From assembly GCF_004115265.2 (NCBI RefSeq), contig NW_022680356.1:1-64000 (forward strand): a DNA stretch of 64,000 nucleotides, read 5' to 3'. How positions within the stretch are numbered: position 1 is the stretch's first letter; the number at the start of each line of letters is the position of its first letter. The position numbers and the translations under genes were made by a program. Positions 9,756-20,121 of this stretch are shown in pieces. This DNA comes from Rhinolophus ferrumequinum (taxonomy: Eukaryota; Chordata; Mammalia; Chiroptera; Rhinolophidae). The notes beneath the pieces are model-generated. The model had not been told where the DNA came from. It worked only from the letters and a program-made list of their open reading frames with translations, and ran no database searches.

Positions 9756-12661
9756 CTGTGGTTTCGACGTAAAAGAAGAAGAAAACGTCATGATTGGGCT
9801 TCTTTACAAGACACCAGAAGAAGCTCATCTGGGTCTGGGTTTACGCAGCCCCAAACAGGCAGCACTCATGTGACCCGGCCAACCAGCCTTCTTCCAGTAA
9901 AGCTGTGGGCTCTGGTGAGGGGGCAAGTGGCCTAAGAGGGTAGACCGTCAGTCCCAAGGCACACATGTGGCCCAGCCACTCTTGGACATCACTCTGTGCT
10001 CAGTCCAATGTGGGGTCTGCAGCTACAGAAGGATCCAGTGGGAAGTGGACGGCGCCGCGGGCCAGGGTCATACACAGGGAGAGGCAGAAAGTGCCCCTGT
10101 CCCGCCCCCAGCGCCCGGCCCAGCATCTCCTGCTTTGTGGAGGGATCTAAAGCTGGGGGCTCTGCAGATGCGTATCAGAGCGGGCTTATCTCAGCACCTG
10201 TGGGGGCAGTGACAGCAGAGATGAGCCTCTGGACACATTTCTAAGACCTCCCAGGGACATTGGTGGCTAAGGTCCTCATGCTGGACAGGACGCCTCAGTC
10301 AGAAAACCTGAGCCACCTCCTGGGACAAGCTTACGGCAGCCTCCAAGACGGGAAAGCAGGCCAGCTGACAGTACCTCCCCAGCTGCCCCAAGGCCAGGCA
10401 CGACTTTTACCTTAAATATCTCACAGCCCCTGGTGCCTGTGGCCCCTCACGTTGGCATCTACTTCTGTCGGGGAGCAGGGGCCGGGCCCTGAGCCAGAGT
10501 AGGAAGCACGAGCCCCGAACAGGACACAATGCGGACCCTGCCTGGCACGGCCCCACTGTTCCCCAAGCAAGAGGACTTTCCAGCCACCTGCAGGCAAAGA
10601 ACTAAGTACCTTTACTGAAAGTCCAGGGGACTGACTCAGCTCCAGCAGCATCCAACAGCAGTGACGACTCTGACAGTTCTGGGGCATTTATCTGATGAGC
10701 ACAGGGAGGCTCCTGCTTTCTTGTTGGGGCGTGACAACCCTGTGACAGTTCCTCCCGCAGGAAGATGCTGTGAGGCTCAGATGAGGAAACCGCACCTGAG
10801 CCCCCGCAGTTTCTCTGGGAAGCCCCACAAGGAAACAGAGCTGACGACAGAGCTGGGCTGCTCAGGAGGGGAAACTGAGGGACTTCCCCAAGCCCAGTTC
10901 TCCTGCCATTTTGCCCTGGGGGTAGGACTGGAAATGCCCTTGCTGAAGGGAGCGCTCCTCCTGGGCCCGGGAGACCTGCCCTCCACAAATCCACTAAAGG
11001 AGTCCTGTGCTTGCAGGACGGCCTGCGTGCATCTGGCACGATCCCCTGCCATGCTTCTAGCATGATTCAGTGGCATTCCTGGCCACCGAGCCACTCCCCC
11101 TCGGGCCACGCCTGAAGGGAGGGTCAGACTGACAGCCGCCTACCTGCCCTCTTTCGGACAGTAGGTACCCACCTCCATCCCTTTGATGAGTTCAGGCTTT
11201 TAGAAACACACCCTTAACTGAGGCAGGCCTGGTCCCCGGTGCCCCCAAAACACAGCGGACTCCAGCAGTGCCTCAGTTCAAAATGATTTTCGCAGTGATT
11301 TCACCAAATCCAACCTCACTCCTGACATCTCCATTCTGCTCTAGTGATGCAGAACCTGAGTAGGTTCCCAGCTAATGGTGACAATTTATCTTCTTGTACT
11401 ATGTTTGTTACACCACCCCCCACCCCCACCCTTCACCCATCTGCTGAGGTCCAGCACAGAAATTTCCTGAGGCACAAGTTAACTTGGCAGACGTGAATTT
11501 CAGGAGACAGAGTAGAAGTTCCTACAACTTCATACACACCCATCCAGCTGGGGAGAAAAATGCTGAGAATAAGACAGAAGCTTCTAGGCGAGCCCCTCCG
11601 TGAGACCCTCTTCCAAACTCTGAAAGCAGCCCCCTTGCTGAACCCCTCGCACTTTGCACCCACTTTCCTTCTTGGCTTTGGCGGGACCTGGTTCTTTCCT
11701 GTTGAGGCCCTAGTCCCATCACTGTAGGTCCCAGCTTATCTGTTCCCATAGAAGAGAGTGTGAGAAAGAATTCAGACATATTCTGTTCAAAGCTAGGCTC
11801 AGCCAGTGTCCCTTCTCCTGAGTTCCCTCTCCAGCTGACGGACCTCTCACCATATCCCTTTTTTGATGCTCCCCACAAAATAGCATCTAAGAGGCCCCTT
11901 GTCACCTGGCCCCCACATTCCTTCAGGAGCCAATCTGCAAAGCAGAACCCACCTGAGGACTGGGCTGCACACGTGTGAGAAGGCTGAGGAGTGAGATGGC
12001 CTTGCTGGTTAAGTCCAGGTGGTAACTGCTGCAGGAAGAGAATAGAGGGCACGGAGCCCAGAGCTCGAAGAAGGACCTTGTGGGACTGATGCCCAGACCA
12101 GGAGGGTCCTCTGCCAAACCGACCCACAGGCTCTGCAAAGAGAGTGGCTTCTGAGAGTGCATGAGCCACAGCCCAGGGACACAGCCATGCAGCTGTATCT
12201 TTGTTAATTCCAAAGCCTTTGGGTATAGCTTGAATATTTTCATGCCCAGATGAAGGTTGCAGCAACCTGTGTATCATGGTTGTGTGTGCCCTTTTTTGCC
12301 TCAGCTCCTTGTCCCCTTGATCCTGACCTTGACCTAGCTTCCCAACATTGAGAGAGTCCAGCCTCCCCGGAGTTCCCAGCAGTCAATATTCATTCTGAAG
12401 CCTCCAGTTTAAACATTAGTGCGAATAAGTATCAGAGAAATTAGAGGGAACAGGGTGATGGCAATAAGATAGCAGACAATTGACAGGTAGAGAGCCCATC
12501 TGCTGAAGAAGTGGGCCAGAATGTTGGTCTTGGGGTGGAATGGGTACCCTATCTGTGTCTGAGAAAACTATCAATATTTATGCTGGTTATAAAAAGAGAA
12601 GACGTGCTTCTGCCATATAAACATCATCCAGTTTGCCAGATTTCTTTCTATTAATGTCGTA
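9756..12661. other. IL36G upstream region, first exon not located
   Basis: The missing 5' part of IL36G should lie here on the minus strand, but I found no match to the human MRGTPGDADGGGR start. The longest open frame of the window (minus, 12277-11522, 251 codons) is here; it has no domain, signal peptide or repeat that I recognise, and its low-complexity serine/glycine/leucine composition fits chance openness. Confidence 0.4.
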
Positions 12662-12916
12662 CAGTGATACCTTGGTTTTCGAACATCTCAGTTGATGAAC
12701 ATTTTGGTTTACGAACGCCATAAATTTTATGGATCTATGGTATCATTAGATAGTAAAATTCATGCTAAATTTGCAGTTTTAGGGGTTGAAAGGTCTGGAA
12801 CGGATTAATCCATTTTGCATTACTCTCTATGGGGAAACCGCACCTCAGTTTTCGAACATTTCAGATCTCGAACGGTCTTCCAAAATGGATTATGTTCGAA
12901 AACCGAGGTACCACTG
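12662..12916. mobile_element. Short non-autonomous Tc1/mariner-pogo (Tigger-like) DNA transposon
   Basis: The 255-bp element has terminal inverted repeats: the left end reads CAGTGATACCTTGGTTTTCG and the right end, reverse-complemented, CAGTGGTACCTCGGTTTTCG, with further internal inverted similarity (CGAACAT). It is flanked on both sides by TA, the target duplication of the Tc1/mariner superfamily. There is no coding capacity, so it is a MITE moved by a pogo-type transposase in trans. A second short copy of the end (AAGGTACCACTGTA) lies about 20 bp downstream. Confidence 0.85.
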
Positions 12917-13340
12917 TATGTTAAAAAAAATCAAGGTACCACTGTACTGTCAAGTAGAATGATGGAAATCATGCACATTGTTAAGTGTGGCTGAATTGAA
13001 TTCAAGGGAGTACTCAGAAAGCCAAAGATCCTACAAATGGAAATACTTTTAAGAGGTCACTGAGTTCACATTCTGATTTTCGAGCTCTGCAGTATTATAA
13101 CCCAAGCTTGTCTGGTGGCAACACAGCTGGTTTGCTCACTTCTCCTGTCCATGAGAGAGAGCGTGATCATTCACTACTAGAATCTGTCCAGAATCTGTTC
13201 GTAGACCCAGAATCTCTATAACAACTTATCCATGTAACCAAGCTGGCAGTCACAATGAATAAAGCAGAAGAGACCATGGAGTAGGAAAGGTTATCGGGCC
13301 CCCACAACTGACAAATACACAGGATCAAATTAATAGTAGA
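12917..13340. other. Spacer between MITE and L1
   Basis: About 420 bases of ordinary composition with no recognised gene. It includes the stray transposon end near 12938-12951. Confidence 0.4.
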
Positions 13341-15830
13341 GAAAGATCCAAGATGGCGGAGTAGATAAACACTGTGCCTGCTTCCTTCCATGAAAACGTT
13401 AAAATTACAACTTAATTATAGAACAATCAACCTAGAGAACCATCTGAGTTCTGGCTGAACAGAAAGTTTATAACTAAGGATATAAATAAGCCACATCAAG
13501 ACTGGTAAGAGGGGCAGGAATGTGGAACAGGCTTCACACCTGTGTGTGATGGTTGAGAACTGGGAGGGATATCTCTGCCTCAGAGGTTCCCCAAGGAGGA
13601 GTGAGGGACCCCAGCACCACACCAGGCTCCCCAGGCCAGAGTACTGGTGCCAGGAAGAAGAGCCCCCATAACTTCTGGCTGTGAAAAACAGGAGTGCACA
13701 CACAACCCACACAAGGGACACTCCTGGAGCACCTGGAACAGGTGACCAGGGAAACTGTGCCAGGGCCCCATAGGGCACCTACTACATAAGGCCACCCGGC
13801 CAAGACTGGGAGACATAGCAGATGTACCTAATACATAGAAACAAACAGAGAGGCAGACAAAATGAAAAAACAGGGAAATAGGTCCCAAATAAATCACAGA
13901 AGAAAAATCCAGAAAAAGACTAAATGATATGGAGGCAAGCAACCTACCAGATACAGAGTTCAAAACGATGGTTATAAAGATGTTCAAGGAACTTAGTGAG
14001 AACTTTAACAGAGAGATAGCAAGCATTAAAAAAAGGGCATAGAAACCATTTTTAAAAAGTCAGAAAAATACAATAACTGAAATGAAGAATGAACTAGAAG
14101 GAATCACCAGCAGACTAGATGAAGCAGAGGATCGAATCAGCGACTTAAGAGACAAAGTAGCATAAAACACCCAATCGGAACAGCAAAAAGAAAAAAGAAT
14201 CCAAAAATATGAGGATAGTTTAAGAGACTTCTGGGGCAACATCAAGCATAACAGCGTTCACATCATAGGAATACCAGAAGGAGAAGAGAGAAAACAAGGA
14301 ATTGAGAGGCTATTTGAAGAAATGACACTAACCTGGCAAAGGAAATAGACATACCAGCCCAGGAAGCACAGAGAGTCCCAACAAGATGAACCCAAAGAGG
14401 CCCACACCAGGACACATCATAACTAAAATGGCAAAGGTTAAAAACAAGTAGAGGATCCTAAAAGCAGCAACTACCATGTTTCCCCAAAAATAAGACTGGG
14501 TCTTATATTAATTTTTGCTCCCTTAAGGTTTATTTTCAGGGGATGTCTTATTTTTTCATGTACAACAATCTATATTTATTCAAATCAGTGATGTCATCTT
14601 CTTCTGGAACATCATCATAATGTACTAAATGTGTCCGCCTGGCTGACGATCTTAACTGGGGCTTTTTTCCAGGGTAGGTCTTATTTTTGGGGAAACATGG
14701 TAGTAACTTATAAGGGAGCTCCAATAAGACTGTCTGCTGATTTTTCAACAGAAACTTTGCAGGCCAGAAGGGATTGGCAGGAAGTATTCAAAGTAATGAA
14801 CAGCAAGGACCTACAACCAAGATTATTCTACCCAGCAAAGCTGTCATTTAGAATCAAAGGGCAGATAAAGAGCTTCTCAGACAAGAAAAAGCTAAAGGAG
14901 TTCCTCACCATCAAGCCAGTATTATAAGGAATGTTAGACTTCCTTAAGATAGAAAAAAAATTATGAATACTAAAATGGCAATAGTTACATATCTATCAAT
15001 AATTACTTTCAATGTAAATGGATTAAATGTTCCACTCAAAAGACAGAAGGGCTGAATGGATAAGAAAACAAGACCCTTATATATGCTGCCTACAAGAGAA
15101 TCATTTCAGATGGAAAGATGCACAGAGATGAAAAGCAAAGGGATGGAAAAAGATATTTCATGAAAATGGAAATAGGAGGGGAAAAAAAGACTTATACCAG
15201 ACCAAAAAAAAAAAAAAAGGCTATAACAAGAGATGATGAAGGACTCCGTGATCCCATTTCTGGGCATTTATCCAAAGACACCCAAAACGCTACTTTGAGG
15301 GGAACTGTGCATCCACATGTTCATTGCAGCATTGTTTACAATGGCCAAGATGTGGAGGCAGCCTGGGTGTCCGTCGATGGAAGAATGGATAAAGAGGAGG
15401 TGGTACATATATACAAATACAATATTGCTCGGCCAGGGAAGCGAATGGGTTCTTGCCATCTGCAGCGGCATGGATGGGCCTGGAGGGTCATGTGCTAAGT
15501 GGAGTATGTCAGACAGAGAAGACAGATGAAACGTGATTTACGGAGAATATACTGGCAATTGCCGGATGGGAAGGGGGTTGGGAGTGAGTATAAAATGTGA
15601 AGGGATTAACAAGCAGAAATTGGTAGTTACAAATAGTCAATGGTATGTAAAGTATAGCATAGGAAATATAGTCAATAATATGGTAATAACTATATATAGT
15701 GCTAGGTGAGTACTAGAGTCAGGAGGATCACTTTTTAAATTACATAAATGCCTAACCACTATGCTGTACACCTGAAATTAATATAAAGTAATACTGAATG
15801 TCAACTGTAATTGAAAAATTAAACAGGGGC
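13341..15830 (+). mobile_element. L1 LINE with 5' and 3' ends but most of ORF2 deleted
   Basis: The element starts near AGATCCAAGATGGCGGAGTA, typical of the L1 leader. ORF1-like sequence runs through about 13860-14930 (AGAATGAACTAGAAGGAATC... AACTTTGCAGGCCAGAAGGG). The beginning of ORF2 follows (TTTCAATGTAAATGGATTAA at about 15010). Near 15200-15240, after an A-rich run, the sequence jumps to the ORF2 3' end (ATCCCATTTCTGGGCATTTA, TTCATTGCAGCATTGTTTAC) and then the 3' UTR (CTATGCTGTACACCTGAAAT). Several kilobases of ORF2 are therefore missing. Frames are broken by stops and a transposon sits in ORF1, so it is dead. Confidence 0.85.
14474..14700. mobile_element. MITE inserted in L1 ORF1, TA-flanked
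   Basis: The 227-bp element begins CCATGTTTCCCCAAAAATAA and ends with its exact inverted copy, 23 bp long in all (both include the GAC that follows). TA lies directly outside both ends. Removing the element and one TA restores a continuous L1 ORF1 text (AAAGCAGCAAC / TAGTAACTTATAAGGGAGCTC). Internal subterminal sequence is also partly palindromic (GGGTCTTATATTAATTTTTG). I assign it to the Tc1/mariner superfamily from the TA duplication; I do not know a family name for certain. Confidence 0.9.
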
Positions 15831-15889
15831 GGGGGGAAGGTGAAGAGAAATAAGAGGTCCAAATCTCCACCGCAGACGGGCGTGAATCA

Positions 15890-16240
15890 GCAAAGGCTGA
15901 TTGTGGCAGTGATTGATCAACATTCACCTACCGGTTTTTGTGTGGAGGGCCATTGCTGGGACAGATGGTACAGCCATGTTCAGCTTTGAAAAACACAAGA
16001 ACTACCAGACTGTCTGCAAAGGGACCATACCATTTGCGTCCCCACCAGCCATGAGCGTCCCTGCTGCTCCACAGCCGGTCAGCACGTTGTCATTGTCCAG
16101 ATTTGGGCCACTCTAACAGGTAGGTACACGGTGGTGCCTGCTTGTTTTTAAATTTGCATTTCCCTAATGATACATAATGTAGAGCGTTGTCTCATGTGTT
16201 TTTCAGATTTTGAGTTTCATCTATTTCTTTTTACTTCTGT
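15890..16240 (-). mobile_element. Possible old antisense L1 fragment
   Basis: The text 'aaatttgcatttccctaatga' near 16150 and 'gtccccaccagcc' near 16040 resemble the antisense of an old L1 ORF2 3' region. The match is diverged and limits are approximate. Confidence 0.45.
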
Positions 16241-19200
16241 CATTATGGCTACTGGAAAATTTTAAATTCCCTACACAGCGCACAGTTGTGCCTGGCATTA
16301 TATTTCCATTGGACACTTGTCTAAGGCTAAGCGGTTGTTCCGGGAACACCCAGGAGCAGCACATGATGAGAGGCAGCGGCTGAAGGATAGTACAAAGCAC
16401 AACCTTCTGCTGTGACATTGCTGACACTCATTTTTGCAACCACCCAAACCAAAACATTCAATGTCCAGCTTTTTAAAGTTAATTACCAAGTGCTATGTGC
16501 GGTCGCATGCTCATCTGATGATCTGACTTCCCTCTGCCACCCCTGATCCAGCACTGTGGGACTCAGGCCACTGTGTGCCACCTGACCTCCCGCTGCGGTC
16601 TGTTAACGATTCAGGCCATCGTGCTCACCTCAGTGCGGCAGATTTGTCTAGAACACACATCTGCTCTTGCCACTGTCCTCAAAACCTTCAGAGGCTCTCT
16701 ATGGCCCAGACAAGAGAGTCCAAGGCCTTGCCCTGTCCTGGCTAGGACAGACACGCACTGGGAGGGTGCAAGCCGGGAGCGTTCACAAGTGCAGGCAGGT
16801 CCCCAGGCTGCGGCAGCTGGAGTGTGTCACCTCCTCCAGAGAAGGGCAGGGGTGGGTGTTGGCAGGTGTAGGTGAGGTCTGGGACTGTGGTCTACCACAT
16901 GGGAAGGCAGCCCCTGTCACCTGACGAAGGCGGTCCCTCTAACCACATCACCCCTTCCTTCCCATCTCCCATGGCCTGAGCACAACAAGGAGACAGGACT
17001 AGAGACCACGGAGGCTACCCACAAGGTCAGTCTCACAGGTGTAGGGCAGGTGTAGGCTTAAGGGCACGCACCACCTGAGTTCTGGCCAGCCCATCACTGC
17101 CCGCCCTGCTCCAGGATACCCACCTCCTCTGGCCAAGAACTGCACCCTAAAATACAGACCCGGAGCTGATGCTATTCCTCCTCGCTCACCTTAGCTTCGT
17201 GAATACACACTGAAGAGCCATCTTCAGCCCCTGCCCCTCCGGGGTCTTGCTACGAGAGGGTCCAGCTGCCCCTGGCCCAGCTGTGCTACCGTCAGCGCTG
17301 TGCCTCCTGCAACCAGCAGAGGGCGCCATGACAGCGAGTGACAGCGCGTGACCTCTGGAGGCCACACCTGGGTGGGCCTGCTGGAGCTGAGGCAGGACCT
17401 GTCACAGCCATGGAACCGTGCTTTTCTAACTTTTTTTTTAAACTGCAATCAAGTTTGAAATATATTTTACCTTGCAGTCCAGTGCACACACACGTACATT
17501 TACTACTGATGTTTAATATTAACCTGCACAAATCTGATTGCTGAAGGCATTTCAGAGTGAAATCAATTCGAGAAATAGTTTAACAAAATTAAATTTAGTT
17601 AATTAATTAAAGTGACTTTTGGTCTTTGTACCTCCAGCCAATTAGTTTTTTAATAGTTTGTTTTTATATGACTGACACATTTATTTTGCAACATTCAGAT
17701 TTTTTGGTATTACATACATGAAAGTATGTAGTATGTGAATACATAAAATGCTTACTTGTTTTGAACTTTTCAATGCAACTTATTTTGAAATGTTCTTTAA
17801 AATGTTTGAAAAAAAATACGGGATTTAACTAAAGTCATAAAGGCCTATGGTCTCCTTACAATGAAACATTTAATTTTGATGTATTTTTTTCTTCTGGGCA
17901 GCAGAATGCATAACAGTTTAATTAAAACTAGAAAGTTATCAGATTTCCAATCATACACAGTTGTGGGGGGAAAAACTTTGTCATCACCTCTGTAATGTGT
18001 TAAAAGATAAACTGAGGCACATTAAATTTTTTTTAAGTTTATTTGAGCAGAAATGCGTTTGAATCACAGTTTCCCATCTAACAGACAGGAAGGAGCTCCG
18101 AGGACCTGGGCAAAGTGAGACTTTCACAGGCGGAAGGAATGGGACAGGGAAGTCACAGAAAGTAGAAGTCACAGCGAGGCCCCTTTCCTTCAGGGTCCAG
18201 CAGGCAGTTATCTAGTGCTGACCAGGACATTCTTGGTTGACAATTTAAGATTCCATTTCTGGGAGAGAAAGCCGACACCGGGATTAAGTTCAGTGTGGTG
18301 GGGTGTGTGTGGCGGGGGAGCTCATGAGCAACTCCATTTTGGGCCTATTGTCTTGTTTCCTAAGAAACAAAACAATAATTATTTCATATTTAGAGTCTGC
18401 TCTAAACAAATTTCGTCCTTAGTTTGAATATCTTGTTTGTATGGAAAAGTTATCAAAGGGCAGGAGAGCAGGAAACAAACTAGGGAGACACCTGGTGAGA
18501 TGAACAGAACTCCTTAAGTGTTCACAAATGTGAAACAAGAGACACTGTATTTCATGAGTCTGGCTGCAACAGTGTCAGCTGGAGCAAGTCACACAGTGAT
18601 GTCATGAACCTTGAAAAGGCAAAATGCCTCACACAACGGTGGGGGGTGGGGTAAGGGTTGGCGTGGGGAATCACCTCCTTAACCAGCCTGCGGGAAAGCC
18701 AATTAGCGTCGTTTGAGACCAATGGAGCAAAAAGAAAAGGTTCCACTTTTAAATAGTAACTGCTGATAGATTATCAAGTAAAGTTTTCGTTGCAGATTGA
18801 TAAACATATGTAAGTAACTTGTTATTGTGCGTCGTTAATACAACAGTTGGGATTCCCTAAGAGAAATTCTACAAGACGAGCTATCGAGCTATCGGGGGCA
18901 AGATATTCAAAGAGTAAAGAAATAAGATATTCTAGAAAACGTCGCAGCCAGTAAAGGATTGAGGGTGTGCTCAGGCGGGAGGTCCTAGGGAAGACGCCAC
19001 GAAGCACAGGCCCCAGCGAAAGGCGTCACGCCCGTGGAGTGAGTCGGACACAAGACCTCATGCGTCTGTGTCTTCGTGGGCATGTGATTATAGCACGACT
19101 GCTAACCCACAAGGTGACCTATCACAGTGTCACATTTATATCTACTGACCAGCGGTCTCTGGCTTTAAAGGACAAAGCGAGAGGTTGTTTCTCTCCTGCA

Positions 19201-19640
19201 GCTTCCAGAGGAACTGGTCCTGCCGACACCTTCACTGTAGCCCCAGGAGATCCATTTGGGGCTGCCCTCCAGAAAGGTGAGATGACAAATCACATCATTG
19301 TAAACAACGGTTTGTGGTCATCTGCAGCAGTGGCCATACTGGCAAGTGAGCTGCTTGTGCCTGCAGAGCATACCCGGTGACAGTTCCCCAGCCCCTCCTT
19401 TTGCCCTCCCGCTCTGCTCCCGGGCAGACCATCTCCCTTTGCAGGCACCTGAGCCAGCTTAGCAAGGGGACCTGGCCTTTGTGACAGGCGTCCCAGATGC
19501 CGACTGGCTGCTCACTGGGCCTCCTGGCTGTCACTTGACGCAGGCAGATTCCTTGTCTCTGTGCCTCTCCCACGTGGGTCCTTGTCAGGGACCCACCCCA
19601 ATCTTTTCCACTTATCACTTGGATGGTGGTGGTGATAACT
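16241..19640. other. IL36G-IL37 intergenic region
   Basis: I see no exon in this stretch. 17.4-18.0 kb is AT-rich. 18.0-18.43 kb has the look of an interspersed repeat (TTTATTTGAGCAGAAATGCG ... GCAACTCCATTTTGGGCC) that I cannot name. A 14-18.9 kb scan shows no IL-1 family exon motif. Confidence 0.4.
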
Positions 19641-19646
19641 GTTGCT

Positions 19647-19652
19647 TTTATT
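19647..19652 (-). terminator. Poly(A) signal of IL37
   Basis: AATAAA on the minus strand (plus TTTATT), 206 bases beyond the IL37 stop codon, is the first canonical signal downstream of the gene. Confidence 0.65.
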
Positions 19653-19857
19653 CCAGTCACATGGGCCCTAGACACAGACTAGGGCCACTTCCGTGTACTT
19701 CTGCCCCAGGGTCAGTCCCCCGCCCCTGCCAAACTCCATCAGGAACCCATCCTGGAGCCCACAGCCCCTCCCCAAGGCAATGGCAAACTCCACCTGGCCT
19801 GACCGTGAACAGGGCACGCTGCAGAGACTGACATTGGGGAGCTCTGTGGCCAAAACT

Positions 19858-20121
19858 TTATTTCATCACAGAAGGAGGGAAGGCCTTGCTGGGGCTCACG
19901 GCGGCTTTGCCAACGTGCTCAAACGAAAACTCGGTGTATTTGTTGCCCCCAAGACTATCCGTCATCTCCACAGGTTCCCCAGCGTTGAAGGACGTGCTGA
20001 GGAACCAGCCGGTGTGGGCAGCTGACTCCAGTGTGTTCCAAGAACCCACCATCGCCCTGTAGAAGGTGAAGGGCAGTCGCTGTGCTTCTTCCTGGGCAGC
20101 CACGTATTCCAAACTCTGCTT
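19858..20121 (-). CDS. IL37: IL37 coding exon 5, C-terminal half
   Basis: Acceptor TTTACCTCCTAG precedes KQSLEYVAAQEEAQRLPF; the frame runs through YRAMVGSWNTLESAAHTGWF and YTEFSFEHVGKAAVSPS to TAA at 19860-19858. It gives 87 residues, five more than human. Confidence 0.92.
   Translation of the reverse strand, partial: KQSLEYVAAQEEAQRLPFTFYRAMVGSWNTLESAAHTGWFLSTSFNAGEPVEMTDSLGGNKYTEFSFEHVGKAAVSPSKAFPPSVMK

Noticed and set aside
11522-12277. Longest open frame of the window (251 codons, minus strand)
   Set aside because: No domain, signal peptide, repeat or splice context recognised; neighbouring frames are also open because the region is GC-rich. A protein search with no hit and lack of conservation would confirm it as chance.
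18000-18430. Possible LTR-like or other interspersed repeat
   Set aside because: The text feels repeat-like, but I could not find terminal features or name a family, so no element is called.
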